Below, piece by piece: positions 42,901-51,522 of a stretch of 64,000 nucleotides of DNA. This stretch comes from Mayamaea pseudoterrestris (Eukaryota; Bacillariophyta; Bacillariophyceae; Sellaphorales; Sellaphoraceae). The position numbers and the translations under genes are program-made. How positions within the stretch are numbered: position 1 is the stretch's first letter; each line of letters starts with the position of its first letter. Under the pieces are notes generated by a model. It searched no databases. It saw only the letters and a program-made list of their open reading frames with translations, and had not been told where the DNA came from. The stretch is taken from NCBI GenBank assembly GCA_027923505.1, contig BROI01000011.1, forward strand, positions 930,001-994,000, read 5' to 3'.

Positions 42901-43377
42901 AGCGGAATGTACTTTTTGACGCAGGAATCGAGCGCCACGCGAGCTGCCATGGCCATTTTATCGAACCTGTACACGTCTGTAGACGACTCGGTCGGCAGCA
43001 CTGGCGACTATTGGGATAAGGAAGCATTTGCAGAGCCGTTGCTGCTAAAGATCATGTCAGAAGTTCTCGACCGATTCCTTACATCGGAGGAGTTGGATGG
43101 AGGTCTCGTCGATCCAAAGGTATGGCGCAATGTGTCAGAATCTGGAAGCAAGGTTGCACTATATTGCACGTCATTTGCATCCGTCGTCGTGGAGATACTT
43201 CACATGATCCAGTCGTTCAAGCCTGGCCAATTTGAAAAGCAGAAGCAAGAGCTCTTTCCAATCTTGTGTGACCTTGTTCGAGTGCAGAGCGAAGAGATTC
43301 GCATGCTGGTACGAGGCATATTGATGACTCAAGTTGGACCATTGATCGGCGTACCATGCGATTTGGCGTCAGCCTAG
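36911..43377 (+). CDS. BIG/SEC7-type ARF guanine-nucleotide exchange factor, four exons
   Basis: Exons 36911-37048, 37164-38291, 38368-41256 and 41323-43377 join in phase 0 across introns of 115, 76 and 66 bp, giving about 2069 residues. The first 630 residues are helical repeats matching the DCB and HUS regions, including YLSQKIFLVLLFKFKGDLKQEIEVF across the second junction. The Sec7 domain covers about 634-810, with [21 protein letters not shown] holding the glutamic finger Glu738 and AFSVIMLNTDLHNP. Long HDS-type helical repeats follow, with acidic or Ser-rich breaks. BIG GEFs load GTP on ARF at the trans-Golgi and endosomes to start coat assembly. Length and order match BIG rather than the shorter GBF1/GNOM class by general look. 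All key Sec7 residues are present. Confidence 0.93.
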
Positions 43378-43444
43378 TCTTGAATATAAGCGCGTCACTT
43401 TAAACGTTATTTTTAACAGCTCTACCATTAAAATTTCTACATGG

Positions 43445-44401
43445 CTAATCCTGAAACACCTTGGCGGCAGCCACAACCGACGCACACGAGCAGATAGCGG
43501 CACCAGCCGCGCATAGCCATTTTTGCGTTCGCGCTCCATAAACTCCTGGCTTTAGTATCGCCTCCTTGGTCGTCTCAGAAACGCGCTGATTCATACCCGC
43601 CGAGCATGCCAACAAGGCCCAGGCAATCACGCCGCCATAAACGGGCGCTGTTCGACTCAGTGTGATAAAGACACCAAGCGCCGTCGCTCCAATCGCACTC
43701 AAATGACCCGTCCATGCAATCACCTTTGGATCATCCGATATAGTTGCCACGTTTCCATTCAAATTAACCAATGTCGCCGCCGTCGCCCAAGCAAAGTGCA
43801 TTGAAATGGGCAAAAAGTGAATGCAGTAGGTAAATGCGTCAGTCTTGGCATACACAAAGGCCCGATGCGCTCGATTCAAGCAGTATGCTACACCGGACAG
43901 CATGGCGCTGGAAACAAACATGGATCTTCCAGTGTAGCTTGGACGAAAGGATGCACACCAAAGAGCTTGGAAAATTTGCGAACCAATAAAGCCGCCAGAC
44001 ATTTCCTTGATAATTGGAGCAACACTCATTGATTCCTTGACAAAGAGAGCAGTTGAGGTACACATGGCAAGCTCTCCCGAAAAGATTGGACCCCAAATGG
44101 CAAACGCCCAGCCCTGCGGCATGAACAAGGTGCGTCCGCGCTTGCCCGTGCGAAAGGCTTCCACCGCCTTGGACGTTGTCACGTCCTGCTCCTGCTCGAT
44201 GCCATCAATGCGTCCAGACTGCGACGTCGCTAATGTGTTGAGCATGTAGAACAAAAGATTCATAATCTGGACTCCCAAAAAGGGAATGGCACTGCCAATG
44301 ATCGCTTGCTCCAAAATTGGAACAATGGTCAAGGTCAAGGCGCCAGTGGTGCCCACAAAGGGCGGTGTATTGATGGAGGCGAGGGCGTTACTGATCGTCA
44401 T
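43445..44401 (-). CDS. TspO/MBR-like multi-pass membrane protein
   Basis: This is a 318-residue, very hydrophobic protein with about seven helices. The pattern FMPQGWAFAIWGPIFSGELAM, a WCASF helix end, and FLPISMHFAWATAATLVNLNG followed by four more helices (ending CAAGAAICSCASVVAAA) is the arrangement seen in the extended tryptophan-rich sensory protein (TspO/MBR) relatives. Core TspO proteins are about 160 residues, so this is a longer member with an added N-terminal helix and loop. TspO relatives bind tetrapyrroles or sterols in organelle membranes. The start is the ATG at 44401. It converges on the ARF-GEF gene with 67 bp between stops. The family assignment is by motif resemblance only. 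Confidence 0.6.
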   Translation of the reverse strand: MTISNALASINTPPFVGTTGALTLTIVPILEQAIIGSAIPFLGVQIMNLLFYMLNTLATSQSGRIDGIEQEQDVTTSKAVEAFRTGKRGRTLFMPQGWAFAIWGPIFSGELAMCTSTALFVKESMSVAPIIKEMSGGFIGSQIFQALWCASFRPSYTGRSMFVSSAMLSGVAYCLNRAHRAFVYAKTDAFTYCIHFLPISMHFAWATAATLVNLNGNVATISDDPKVIAWTGHLSAIGATALGVFITLSRTAPVYGGVIAWALLACSAGMNQRVSETTKEAILKPGVYGARTQKWLCAAGAAICSCASVVAAAKVFQD

Positions 44402-44821
44402 GCTTCTTCTCCGCTGTTAGTAAACAAAGCCTTGCGTTTAAGAAGGTTGAAAGCTTGAAATGATGGTTGCTCTCTCCTCGCACCGTCTTGGATCTTTGGG
44501 ATGACGAGTGACGAGATTGTGGAGCGAAGCACGGTCGAGGAAGATCGTCGAAGTCCGGAATGGTTGTCGCACTGGCTTTTCGATCTTTGCACGATGGGAA
44601 AGCCAGTTTACGTAGCGGTATTCATTACCGGAACGAGTACTCACACTGGTTCTGAAAAGTCAACAGCTGAGCCGACCAATCAGAGCTGTTCCTATTTTCT
44701 CCAGCTGGGAGAAGAGGCATTTTGACTGGGACCCTGTGAAACCTGTCAAAACGCAAGTTCATTCTCTTGAGTCATCTGTTGCCTGAAGCAACAGCTTCAA
44801 ATCGCTCGTCCTTCTCATAGC
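44402..44821. other. Divergent promoter region
   Basis: Between the TspO-like gene and the gene of unknown function at 44822. Plus-strand frame 44501-44725 has no domain and is not called. Confidence 0.4.
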
Positions 44822-45642
44822 ATGAGCTTTAACACCCCGTCTCCGATGTCGCCAGCGGATCTACACCCCCGGCGGCCTTAGAGGCCGCTTCTACAAGCCC
44901 TTCTATTTCGGCGGAAAAAGATTCTCCTGCAGCAGGCAACTTTAAAAACTATTATGCACCCCCTTCTCGCCGGGTCATAAATGCTTCTCCAGCCAAGACT
45001 ACCGGCAAGAAATTGCGATCGGAGTTCGAACCCTTGAATCCCAAGAGAAGCTTCGTTCCTTTGAAAAGCACGGATTCTGCTACACGGCAGATGGACGAAT
45101 ATCTTTCCAAATTTGAAGCTAAACGCAGTATTTCAAAACTCTCCAAAGCCCTTAAAACGATTGGATTGGTTGACGACAGTTCGCAGGGGGATCAGGACGA
45201 TGACAACCGCTTCAGCTTGATTGGAGCGGACGAGTTTAGCGACGAATCCATCAAAAGCTTTCGTCGTCCATATGGAACCGGCATTCCTCTGACGAAGCAG
45301 CAGGCTGAGTTAGGGAGGAAGGAGCGCATGGAAAAGGACATTGCTCTCAAAAAAACTCGTGCTGTTAGTGCCCAACTCTACAAGAAGAAGATGGAAGAGG
45401 ATTATGCGCGCGAAGGTTACATTCGTGAGCGTAAATACCAATTAGACCAGTTGGCTGCAAAGAGCGCAACGGAAGCCAAGTGGAACAAGCAAACACCACA
45501 CCAGCGAATTCTTGACATGGTCGATGATTCGGACGAACATCCGGAAAAAACAAGTATGCGCAACATTTATAAAGTAAAGGCAGCCATCGAAGCGGGGCAG
45601 AAGGTGGATGCGACTGAAGTGCAGTCAGATGCATCCGAGTAA
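44822..45642 (+). CDS. Basic, helical protein of unknown function with unresolved 5' end
   Basis: A coding-like frame runs from just after a stop at about 44832 to the TAA at 45640. It encodes Ala/Ser-rich sequence, then FKNYYAPPSRRVINASPAK, a helical region (MDEYLSKFEAKRSISKLSKAL) and a long Lys/Glu-rich coiled-coil-like helix. This frame has no ATG before 45091. The best ATG, at 44822 (MSFNTPSPMSPADL), is in another frame. The switch falls near the CCCCC run at 44866-44870, as if one base were missing there. Either a sequence error or a real frameshift is possible, and no GT-AG intron I tried fixes the phase. The 3' end carries an imperfect tandem duplication, described separately. I recognise no family. 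Confidence 0.5.
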
Positions 45643-45706
45643 AGGCAGCCATTGAACCGGAGCACAAGGTTGATGCGACTGAAGTGCAGTCAGAAGATGC
45701 ATTCGA
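45574..45706 (+). repeat. Imperfect tandem duplication, 65-bp period, at gene 3' end
   Basis: Copy 1 (45574-45638) and copy 2 (45639-45706) both start GTAAAGGCAGCCAT and share GATGCGACTGAAGTGCAGTCAGA. They differ at several sites, including a 3-base insertion in copy 2. Since 65 is not a multiple of three, copy 1 ends with a new TAA and copy 2 is read in another frame. That frame remains open (KAAIEPEHKVDATEVQSEDAF) to a TAG. Copy 2 resembles the original C-terminus. Confidence 0.85.
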
Positions 45707-46096
45707 AGACGGAGGATAGATACTTACCGTACAAATCCTGTGAGGACAATTTGAAGGAATTTTGCTTGTTAGAATCGAAGTGAGACAGTTACGATTAGTC
45801 GTTGAGGCATTGCAGGCGTGCGAATGGACGTAGTTATTAGCTGTAATTGTGTACATAAGGAAAAACGTTTACGCCATTGCTGTTTAGTACAATTGAGTAA
45901 TGGTCTCTGCCCTCGTACTTTCTCAATGAGCTCTAAAGGTCAAGAGGCATTCAACAACCAACCCATAGATAGCAAGCAGCATTCTCAGCGTGAGTAATGA
46001 CACGCCAGACCTACGAGCCTCGAGTCTTTCAAAATCAGTTTATTTATTATTAAACAAGGAGAACACAACAGATATTAACAGTTACGTAATTGTAGT
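45707..46096. other. Convergent 3' intergenic region
   Basis: Spacer between the gene ending near 45642 and the minus-strand gene ending at 46097. No gene seen. Confidence 0.45.
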
Positions 46097-47638
46097 CTAA
46101 TCCTCAAACACAAACTCTTGCAGGATAGCTTCAGCTGGGCTCAGCTCCGGAGCTCCCTCCATTGCCAAGGAGAGGCGCTGATACAATACATCCTCCACCA
46201 AAAACATCGTATCCATGGGTGGATTGTCTCCAAAGACGGCTCGCATATTATGATTGGTTACATGGTGAGGCCCCAGCGGTGATTTGGCGACATCTTGCTG
46301 CATGTGATTTAACAAGTGGTCTACAACTGTCACGCACTCCTCCCGCTTGCGCACCGCCAGCCACACTTCACGACTAGCTTCATCTTGTGGATTTGGCTCG
46401 GCGGTTCGTCGAATACCTCTCGCATTGGGGTGATAGACACCCACGACAATGTCTTGAACGGGGCACAGCGTCATCAAATCCTGAACGATCAAGTGAATCA
46501 ACAGCATTCCCGGCGATGCTCGATGCGGAATTAGCTTTTTCAAGTGTCGGTTGTCACATACTCGATAGCGACCACGAAACTGCCAAAGAGGTTGCTGGTC
46601 TGGTTTAGAGTGGTTAATCGGAACGCCGAGCGGAGGACCGCGAGCACCGTTCCACCAATTGGAAGGAAACCGCACCAATTGGCCGACCAATGACTGCCAG
46701 CATTGTCCAGCGTTAAGCGCGTGGCGAAACGCAGGGTCTTGCATTAGCATGTCGTAGTCTGAGCTGAGTGGCGATGACACATTAAATAGCTCCTTTCCGA
46801 ACGATGTTTTCGGTGGGGTAAATGGCGTACGAAAACGAGGATTTTGTGCAGGAGGCGAAGAGCGGATGACCGCAGCAGGAGTAACTTGACACGCAGCGGG
46901 AAGATTGTTCATCTTTGTCGTTTCCTCAAGTTCCATAACAGCGTCATCATCAAGAAGTCCCTCGTTCGTTTCAAACTCATCATCCCCAATGTCAATCGTG
47001 TCGCCTTTTAGCTCGTCTTCATCATCCACTTCATCCTCTGGGCCCTCGTCATCGGAAACATTCTTGGCAGCCATGGACCAAGCGGGCGAGAAGACGCCCA
47101 CGTCGTCAAGAGTAGACTTTCTTTGCATGTCGGCCCATTCAGTATCATCCAGAAACGAAAAGGACGAGTCAAGGTCGTCGCGGGGAGGAGGCGGCGGAGG
47201 AGGAGGGGCAAAGCGATCACTCCTTTCGGGTGTGGTGAACAAGCTCATGTCATCGTCCGTCATATCTGGAAACAATTCGGACGATTGGGATTGATAGACT
47301 CGGAGCGGCGTTTGCACTGCATGCCTTGGGACAATTTTTGACGGTGTGACTCGAATTGCTTTCTTTGCTTCTTTCCTCCTCGTTCCCTTTCGCTTCTCCA
47401 CCGTTGGACTCCAGGATGTGTCCATGCGCTCATCCGAGGAAGAGTCGATTTGAAGGTCTCCATCGGGGTCGAGCTTAGAGTAGTACGCTAAATCAAAGTC
47501 GTCCTGTTTCTTAATCTGCTGCCGCAAAATTTCTGCACCTCGGAATATAAAGCCATCCTCCTCCCGACGAGAGCGAGCGCGCTGCAACGACGAGGAGCGA
47601 TGGTGACGGGAAGTTCCTTGCTTTTTGAGAAACGGCAT
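46097..47638 (-). CDS. Acidic/Ser-rich protein of unknown function with conserved-looking C-terminus
   Basis: The start is the ATG at 47638 (513 residues); the open frame upstream contains no ATG. The first half is disordered: a basic opening (MPFLKKQGTSRHHRSSSLQRARSRREED cut into short basic and Ser runs), a basic middle patch (EKRKGTRRKEAKK), a PPPPPPPP tract and long Asp/Glu stretches. The last 200 residues look folded, with CWQSLVGQLVRFPSNWWNGARGPP, a run of strands (WQFRGRYRVCDNRHLKKLIPH), hydrophobic helices (GMLLIHLIVQDLMTLCP) and an acidic end (ILQEFVFED). Such a layout suits a nuclear scaffold. No named domain is recognised. Confidence 0.7.
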   Translation of the reverse strand: MPFLKKQGTSRHHRSSSLQRARSRREEDGFIFRGAEILRQQIKKQDDFDLAYYSKLDPDGDLQIDSSSDERMDTSWSPTVEKRKGTRRKEAKKAIRVTPSKIVPRHAVQTPLRVYQSQSSELFPDMTDDDMSLFTTPERSDRFAPPPPPPPPRDDLDSSFSFLDDTEWADMQRKSTLDDVGVFSPAWSMAAKNVSDDEGPEDEVDDEDELKGDTIDIGDDEFETNEGLLDDDAVMELEETTKMNNLPAACQVTPAAVIRSSPPAQNPRFRTPFTPPKTSFGKELFNVSSPLSSDYDMLMQDPAFRHALNAGQCWQSLVGQLVRFPSNWWNGARGPPLGVPINHSKPDQQPLWQFRGRYRVCDNRHLKKLIPHRASPGMLLIHLIVQDLMTLCPVQDIVVGVYHPNARGIRRTAEPNPQDEASREVWLAVRKREECVTVVDHLLNHMQQDVAKSPLGPHHVTNHNMRAVFGDNPPMDTMFLVEDVLYQRLSLAMEGAPELSPAEAILQEFVFED

Positions 47639-48115
47639 GACTGTTTGCTGGCAGCAGTAGCAGTGCTGATAAATATCAAATCGGAAATGGATAAATGAAA
47701 CGTTGGGTGTGTCGTTTGTGGCGCGTCGTTCAACCAAAGTCCTGTCAAATAACTTTTAAAACCAGCAAGTCCGAGCTGCTCACTCGTTAGCTTGCTCGCA
47801 ATGTATGTGCGTTTGCTTCCTGCCAGCACCTCACCCGAAAGCTCAACTCGTCGCAGGATCAGCGAGGGAGCAAGTTTCGTGTGGAAACTTCTCCGCAAAG
47901 TTTGTTCCGAGCAAGGCGCGAAACATGGTGCTCCTCACGATTCGCAACCTCATTTTACGAGCCGGTCGAGCCCCAAAATTTTTGCGTTGAGCGCGCCGGA
48001 TCAGCTCAACGGCAAGCTTATTTAATGTTGTTAACGTGTCACGCACGGTTACTTAAAAATAGCCTGTCACGCTTGCAAAAGACGCAGCGGTACTGTCACG
48101 TTTGACGACTTCAAC
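47639..48115. other. Divergent promoter region
   Basis: Between the acidic-protein gene and the methyltransferase gene with its possible upstream exon. Short frames lack coding character. Confidence 0.4.
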
Positions 48116-48192
48116 ATGCGTCGCCCCATTTCTTGGCTAAGGCCACAGCCAACCACATCACCATCATTGTTCATTAACAAAGCGCAAAAGGT

Positions 48193-49038
48193 ATGGCTGT
48201 CCGCACGCCCTTTATCATTGGCGTGTTACTCGCCATTACAGTTGGTATTTTGCAGAAGCAGTTCTTTTCCGGATCGGCACCTCCGCTCGATTTCGGCTCT
48301 GGCTCCATGTTTGATCTCATTGCCGATCGATACGACTTTATCAATCGCGTTCTTGCACTCGGCATGGACGTGGCATGGCGCAAGCAAATGGTCCAATCCA
48401 TTCGAGAAAGTGTTGTCAACGTGGAACGTGCTCGCATACTGGATGTTGCCACTGGAACGGCAGACGTTGCAATCCTCTTGTCGCAAACCATGCCGACTGC
48501 GTCAATCACTGGAGTTGATCCATCGGACCGCATGCTTGGACAAGGTCGAAGGAAGATCCACCGACGCGGTCTTGACGAAAAGATCGTTTTGCAGCAAGAG
48601 GATGCTCAACAATTTGCCAGTCTCGAGAGTGACTCGTTTGATGCGGCTACCATGGCCTTTGGCATTCGCAACGTGCCTGATCGCAGCAAGGCACTGTGTC
48701 AGATTCATCGCGTGCTGAAAGAAAATAGCAGGTTTTGTATATTGGAATTCTCCGAGCCGGACGAGTCTTTCGGTACCATGGGAGCGATTGCGAGGTTCTT
48801 TATACGAAACGTGATACCATTCGTCGGCGGAATCCTTAGCGGCGCTCCAAAGGAATATTGGCATTTGCAAAACTCCATTAAGAACTTTCCTTCACCTAGC
48901 GAGTTCGCAACTTTAATCCAGGAAACTAGATGCGATGGTGGATCGTTCGCAGTGACGGACATTGTTCAAATAAACTACGGCTCGGTGCAACTATACGTGA
49001 TGCAAACAAACAAGACGGATACTGAGCAGTCAACATGA
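48193..49038 (+). CDS. COQ5: UbiE/COQ5/MenG quinone C-methyltransferase
   Basis: From the ATG at 48193 the product is 281 residues. The fold starts with GSGSMFDLIADRYDFINRVLALGMDVAWRK. SAM motif I is ARILDVATGTADVA (82-91), then ITGVDPSDRML, and the UbiE signature FGIRNVPDRSKAL and LKENSRFCILEFSEP. These enzymes methylate the ring in ubiquinone (mitochondrion) or phylloquinone/menaquinone (plastid) synthesis. Read unspliced, the N-terminus is a hydrophobic anchor-like helix (FIIGVLLAITVGIL). An alternative exon at 48116-48190 (MRRPISWLRPQPTTSPSLF..., mitochondrial-presequence-like) could splice over a 65-bp GT-AG intron to 48256 in phase. Which quinone it serves is therefore open. It converges on the Prp28 gene with only 17 bp between stops. 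Confidence 0.88.
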   Translation: MAVRTPFIIGVLLAITVGILQKQFFSGSAPPLDFGSGSMFDLIADRYDFINRVLALGMDVAWRKQMVQSIRESVVNVERARILDVATGTADVAILLSQTMPTASITGVDPSDRMLGQGRRKIHRRGLDEKIVLQQEDAQQFASLESDSFDAATMAFGIRNVPDRSKALCQIHRVLKENSRFCILEFSEPDESFGTMGAIARFFIRNVIPFVGGILSGAPKEYWHLQNSIKNFPSPSEFATLIQETRCDGGSFAVTDIVQINYGSVQLYVMQTNKTDTEQST

Positions 49039-49055
49039 AATAAACAACGGCATGT

Positions 49056-51287
49056 TTAGTCAATTAAGTTACTTTGAACGCCCAAGTGCGCTGCTGGATG
49101 CTTTGCCAGACGATCAGGAACCTGGTTCCCCGTGCTTTCTAAATACTTTCGAAGCGGCGCCATAATTCCTTGGTCTGCCTCCGTAATAAACGATGTAGCC
49201 AAACCAGTTTTTCCAGCTCGTCCCGTACGACCAATTCTATGCGTGTAATTCTGTGTGTATAGTCAGGTAAGAAGTTTTGTCAGAACGAAGCAGAACGCAA
49301 TATCAGAATATTCAAACGCACTTAAAGACACTGACCTCAATCGACCGAGTCGGCAGGTCGTAGTTGATGACATGAGCAACGTCAGGGATATCAAGACCTC
49401 GTCCGGCTACATCGGTGGCAACCATGACGATACCGCCTCGACGAAACCTCTCCAAATTCTCCTCACGCTCCTCCTGCGACTTGCCACCGTGTAGCACGAC
49501 ACACTGGCGACCCGCTCGCTCGACGATTCGACCAACACCGTCCGCATGCTTCTTTTCGTTTACAAAAACGAGAATTTTGTCGCGTAAGAAGCGAGGATCG
49601 CAAATTAAATCCGTCAGTGCCTTTTCTTTTTGAGCTGGAGACGACAAAAAGACAATCTTTTGCGTAATTCGAGCATTCTTGCCGCTGTCGCGATCACCAA
49701 CACTGATAATGGCTGGGTGTCGCAAGTATTGCTTGGCAATCTTTTCGACTTCCAGTGGCATAGTCGCGCTAAACATTGCTGTCACGCGATGGCGCGCTAC
49801 TGACTTGTTTTGCAGGTCTTCTATCTCTTGTCGATACGTCTCCTTTTCATCTTCGGACTTTAGAACACCCCCAATGGCATCTAAAATACCGCGAATCTGA
49901 GGCTCAAAACCCTGCAAGAAGTAATAAATTATATGAGCGACAAGGGTGAACTAAAAAAGCATACAAAGGCAACGTTCTCTAGCAAACTACACACCATGTC
50001 AACCATTCTGTCACTCTCGTCCAGGCAGACATATGAACACTGATTCAAAACCAGATAAGCCATTTCCAAACAATCAAGAATGCGTCCCGGTGTTCCAACG
50101 AGTACATGTCGCCCTTCCCTCAGCACAACTGCCTGCTGCTGAATTGGCTGACCACCAACAATGCAACACGTCTTGACCAAATCTTGCCGCGACAAGAGTC
50201 TTCCAATCTCCACGTCAATCTGAATGGCAAGCTCGCGCGTCGGCGCCAAGACAACTGCCAGCGGTCCGCTCTGATGCACATTTTTCAAAACGTCCATGGG
50301 CAAATTCAAAATGTAGTGACAAAGCGGAACTCCAAAGGCCAATGTTTTGCCGCTACCAGTTTCCGCAATACCAATCAAGTCTCTTCGCTGCAATCCAATA
50401 GGAATGGCTTGTCGCTGAATTGGCGATGGTTCCTTGAAGCGCAATTCATATTCAATCGCATCGAGCAAGGCTGGATGCAAGTCTGGAATGTCATTTGGTG
50501 CCGGATTCTCACGAAAGCTTCGAAGCGGCGGTGGACATTTGCCTCCCTTGACGTTAATTTCGTAGTTTTCGCGAACAATTCTCCAGTCTCGAGGCGTCAT
50601 CTTGTGGAGAGGCTTGACTTGGACGGATGCAATGGTTGTAACAATGTCCTCCTGCTTCTTGTGCGCAGGTTTCTTCTGGTTTGCAACTGTTGCCATGCCC
50701 GAGTAGAGTAAGTCATCTTGCTGATAGGTGTCATCCGTATCGTCCCACTGGAACTTAAAGGTCTGCTTTTTGGAAAAAGTCTTTTTCTTCTTTGGTTCTT
50801 CAGGGACGTCCGAATCAACGGCAGATTTTCCCAAGTAGGTCTCCCGAATTCGCGCCATTTCCTTTTCTGAGAATGCTGATGAAACTTCATTTTGCTTCTG
50901 TTGGATTGGTGCACTTTGTGATTTAAGAGCTGCATTGGAAGCAGCAGGTAAATTGGATGAAACATCAACTGATTCTGGTTGATCCGGCACCACTAAACCT
51001 CGCTTGCGCTTGGGAATATAGACAACTCCATCCGCGGTCGATTGCTTGTTGGAACCATTGTCAGGATGGTTTAACATGGCTGCAGCAGTTGCTTTATCGA
51101 GTCGACGTCGTTCCTCTTCCTTGCGGCGAAACGCTTGTTCCATGGCGCGTTGCTCGGCTCGTTCCTCGGCGCGCTGAGCAGCTGCAGCTGCTTGCAACGC
51201 CTCCTGCTTTTGCTCATCAGTAAGCCCTTTCAGCAAAGCAGGATCAATAAGGAATGACGATGAATCTGACATTGATGATCCGTTCAT
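49056..51287 (-). CDS. PRP28: Prp28/DDX23-type spliceosomal RNA helicase, three exons
   Basis: Exons 51287-49995, 49911-49336 and 49250-49056 join in phase across 83- and 85-bp introns (687 residues). The N-terminal 180 residues are a Glu/Arg coiled coil and basic patches. The Prp28-type lead-in is [21 protein letters not shown]. Then come the Q motif ([17 protein letters not shown]), motif I (AETGSGKT), Ia (APTRELA), motif [16 protein letters not shown], motif III (SATMP), IV-V ([15 protein letters not shown]) and VI ([13 protein letters not shown]). The third exon holds motif VI and the tail. Prp28 swaps U1 for U6 at the 5' splice site. The unusual point is motif II, DESD (423-426), where DEAD is nearly invariant. 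An RS domain is absent. Confidence 0.93.
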
Positions 51288-51522
51288 AAAGCGGCGCCGT
51301 GGCGTTGTCGACGTGATCGCGCATGGATGGTCGTCATGGTCGATTTCGCAATGGATCGACCGAATGTCGCAGTAAGAATGAAAAGACACCAGCTATGGCA
51401 ATGGTAATAGGCTCCGTTTGATCATGCAACTACCTTTTCTTTCTTTACAAAAGCCAAGTCAAGTACCGCCCTAGTATGCTACGTAACAAAGGATCTTATG
51501 AATGTTAACTTCCGCGCCATTT

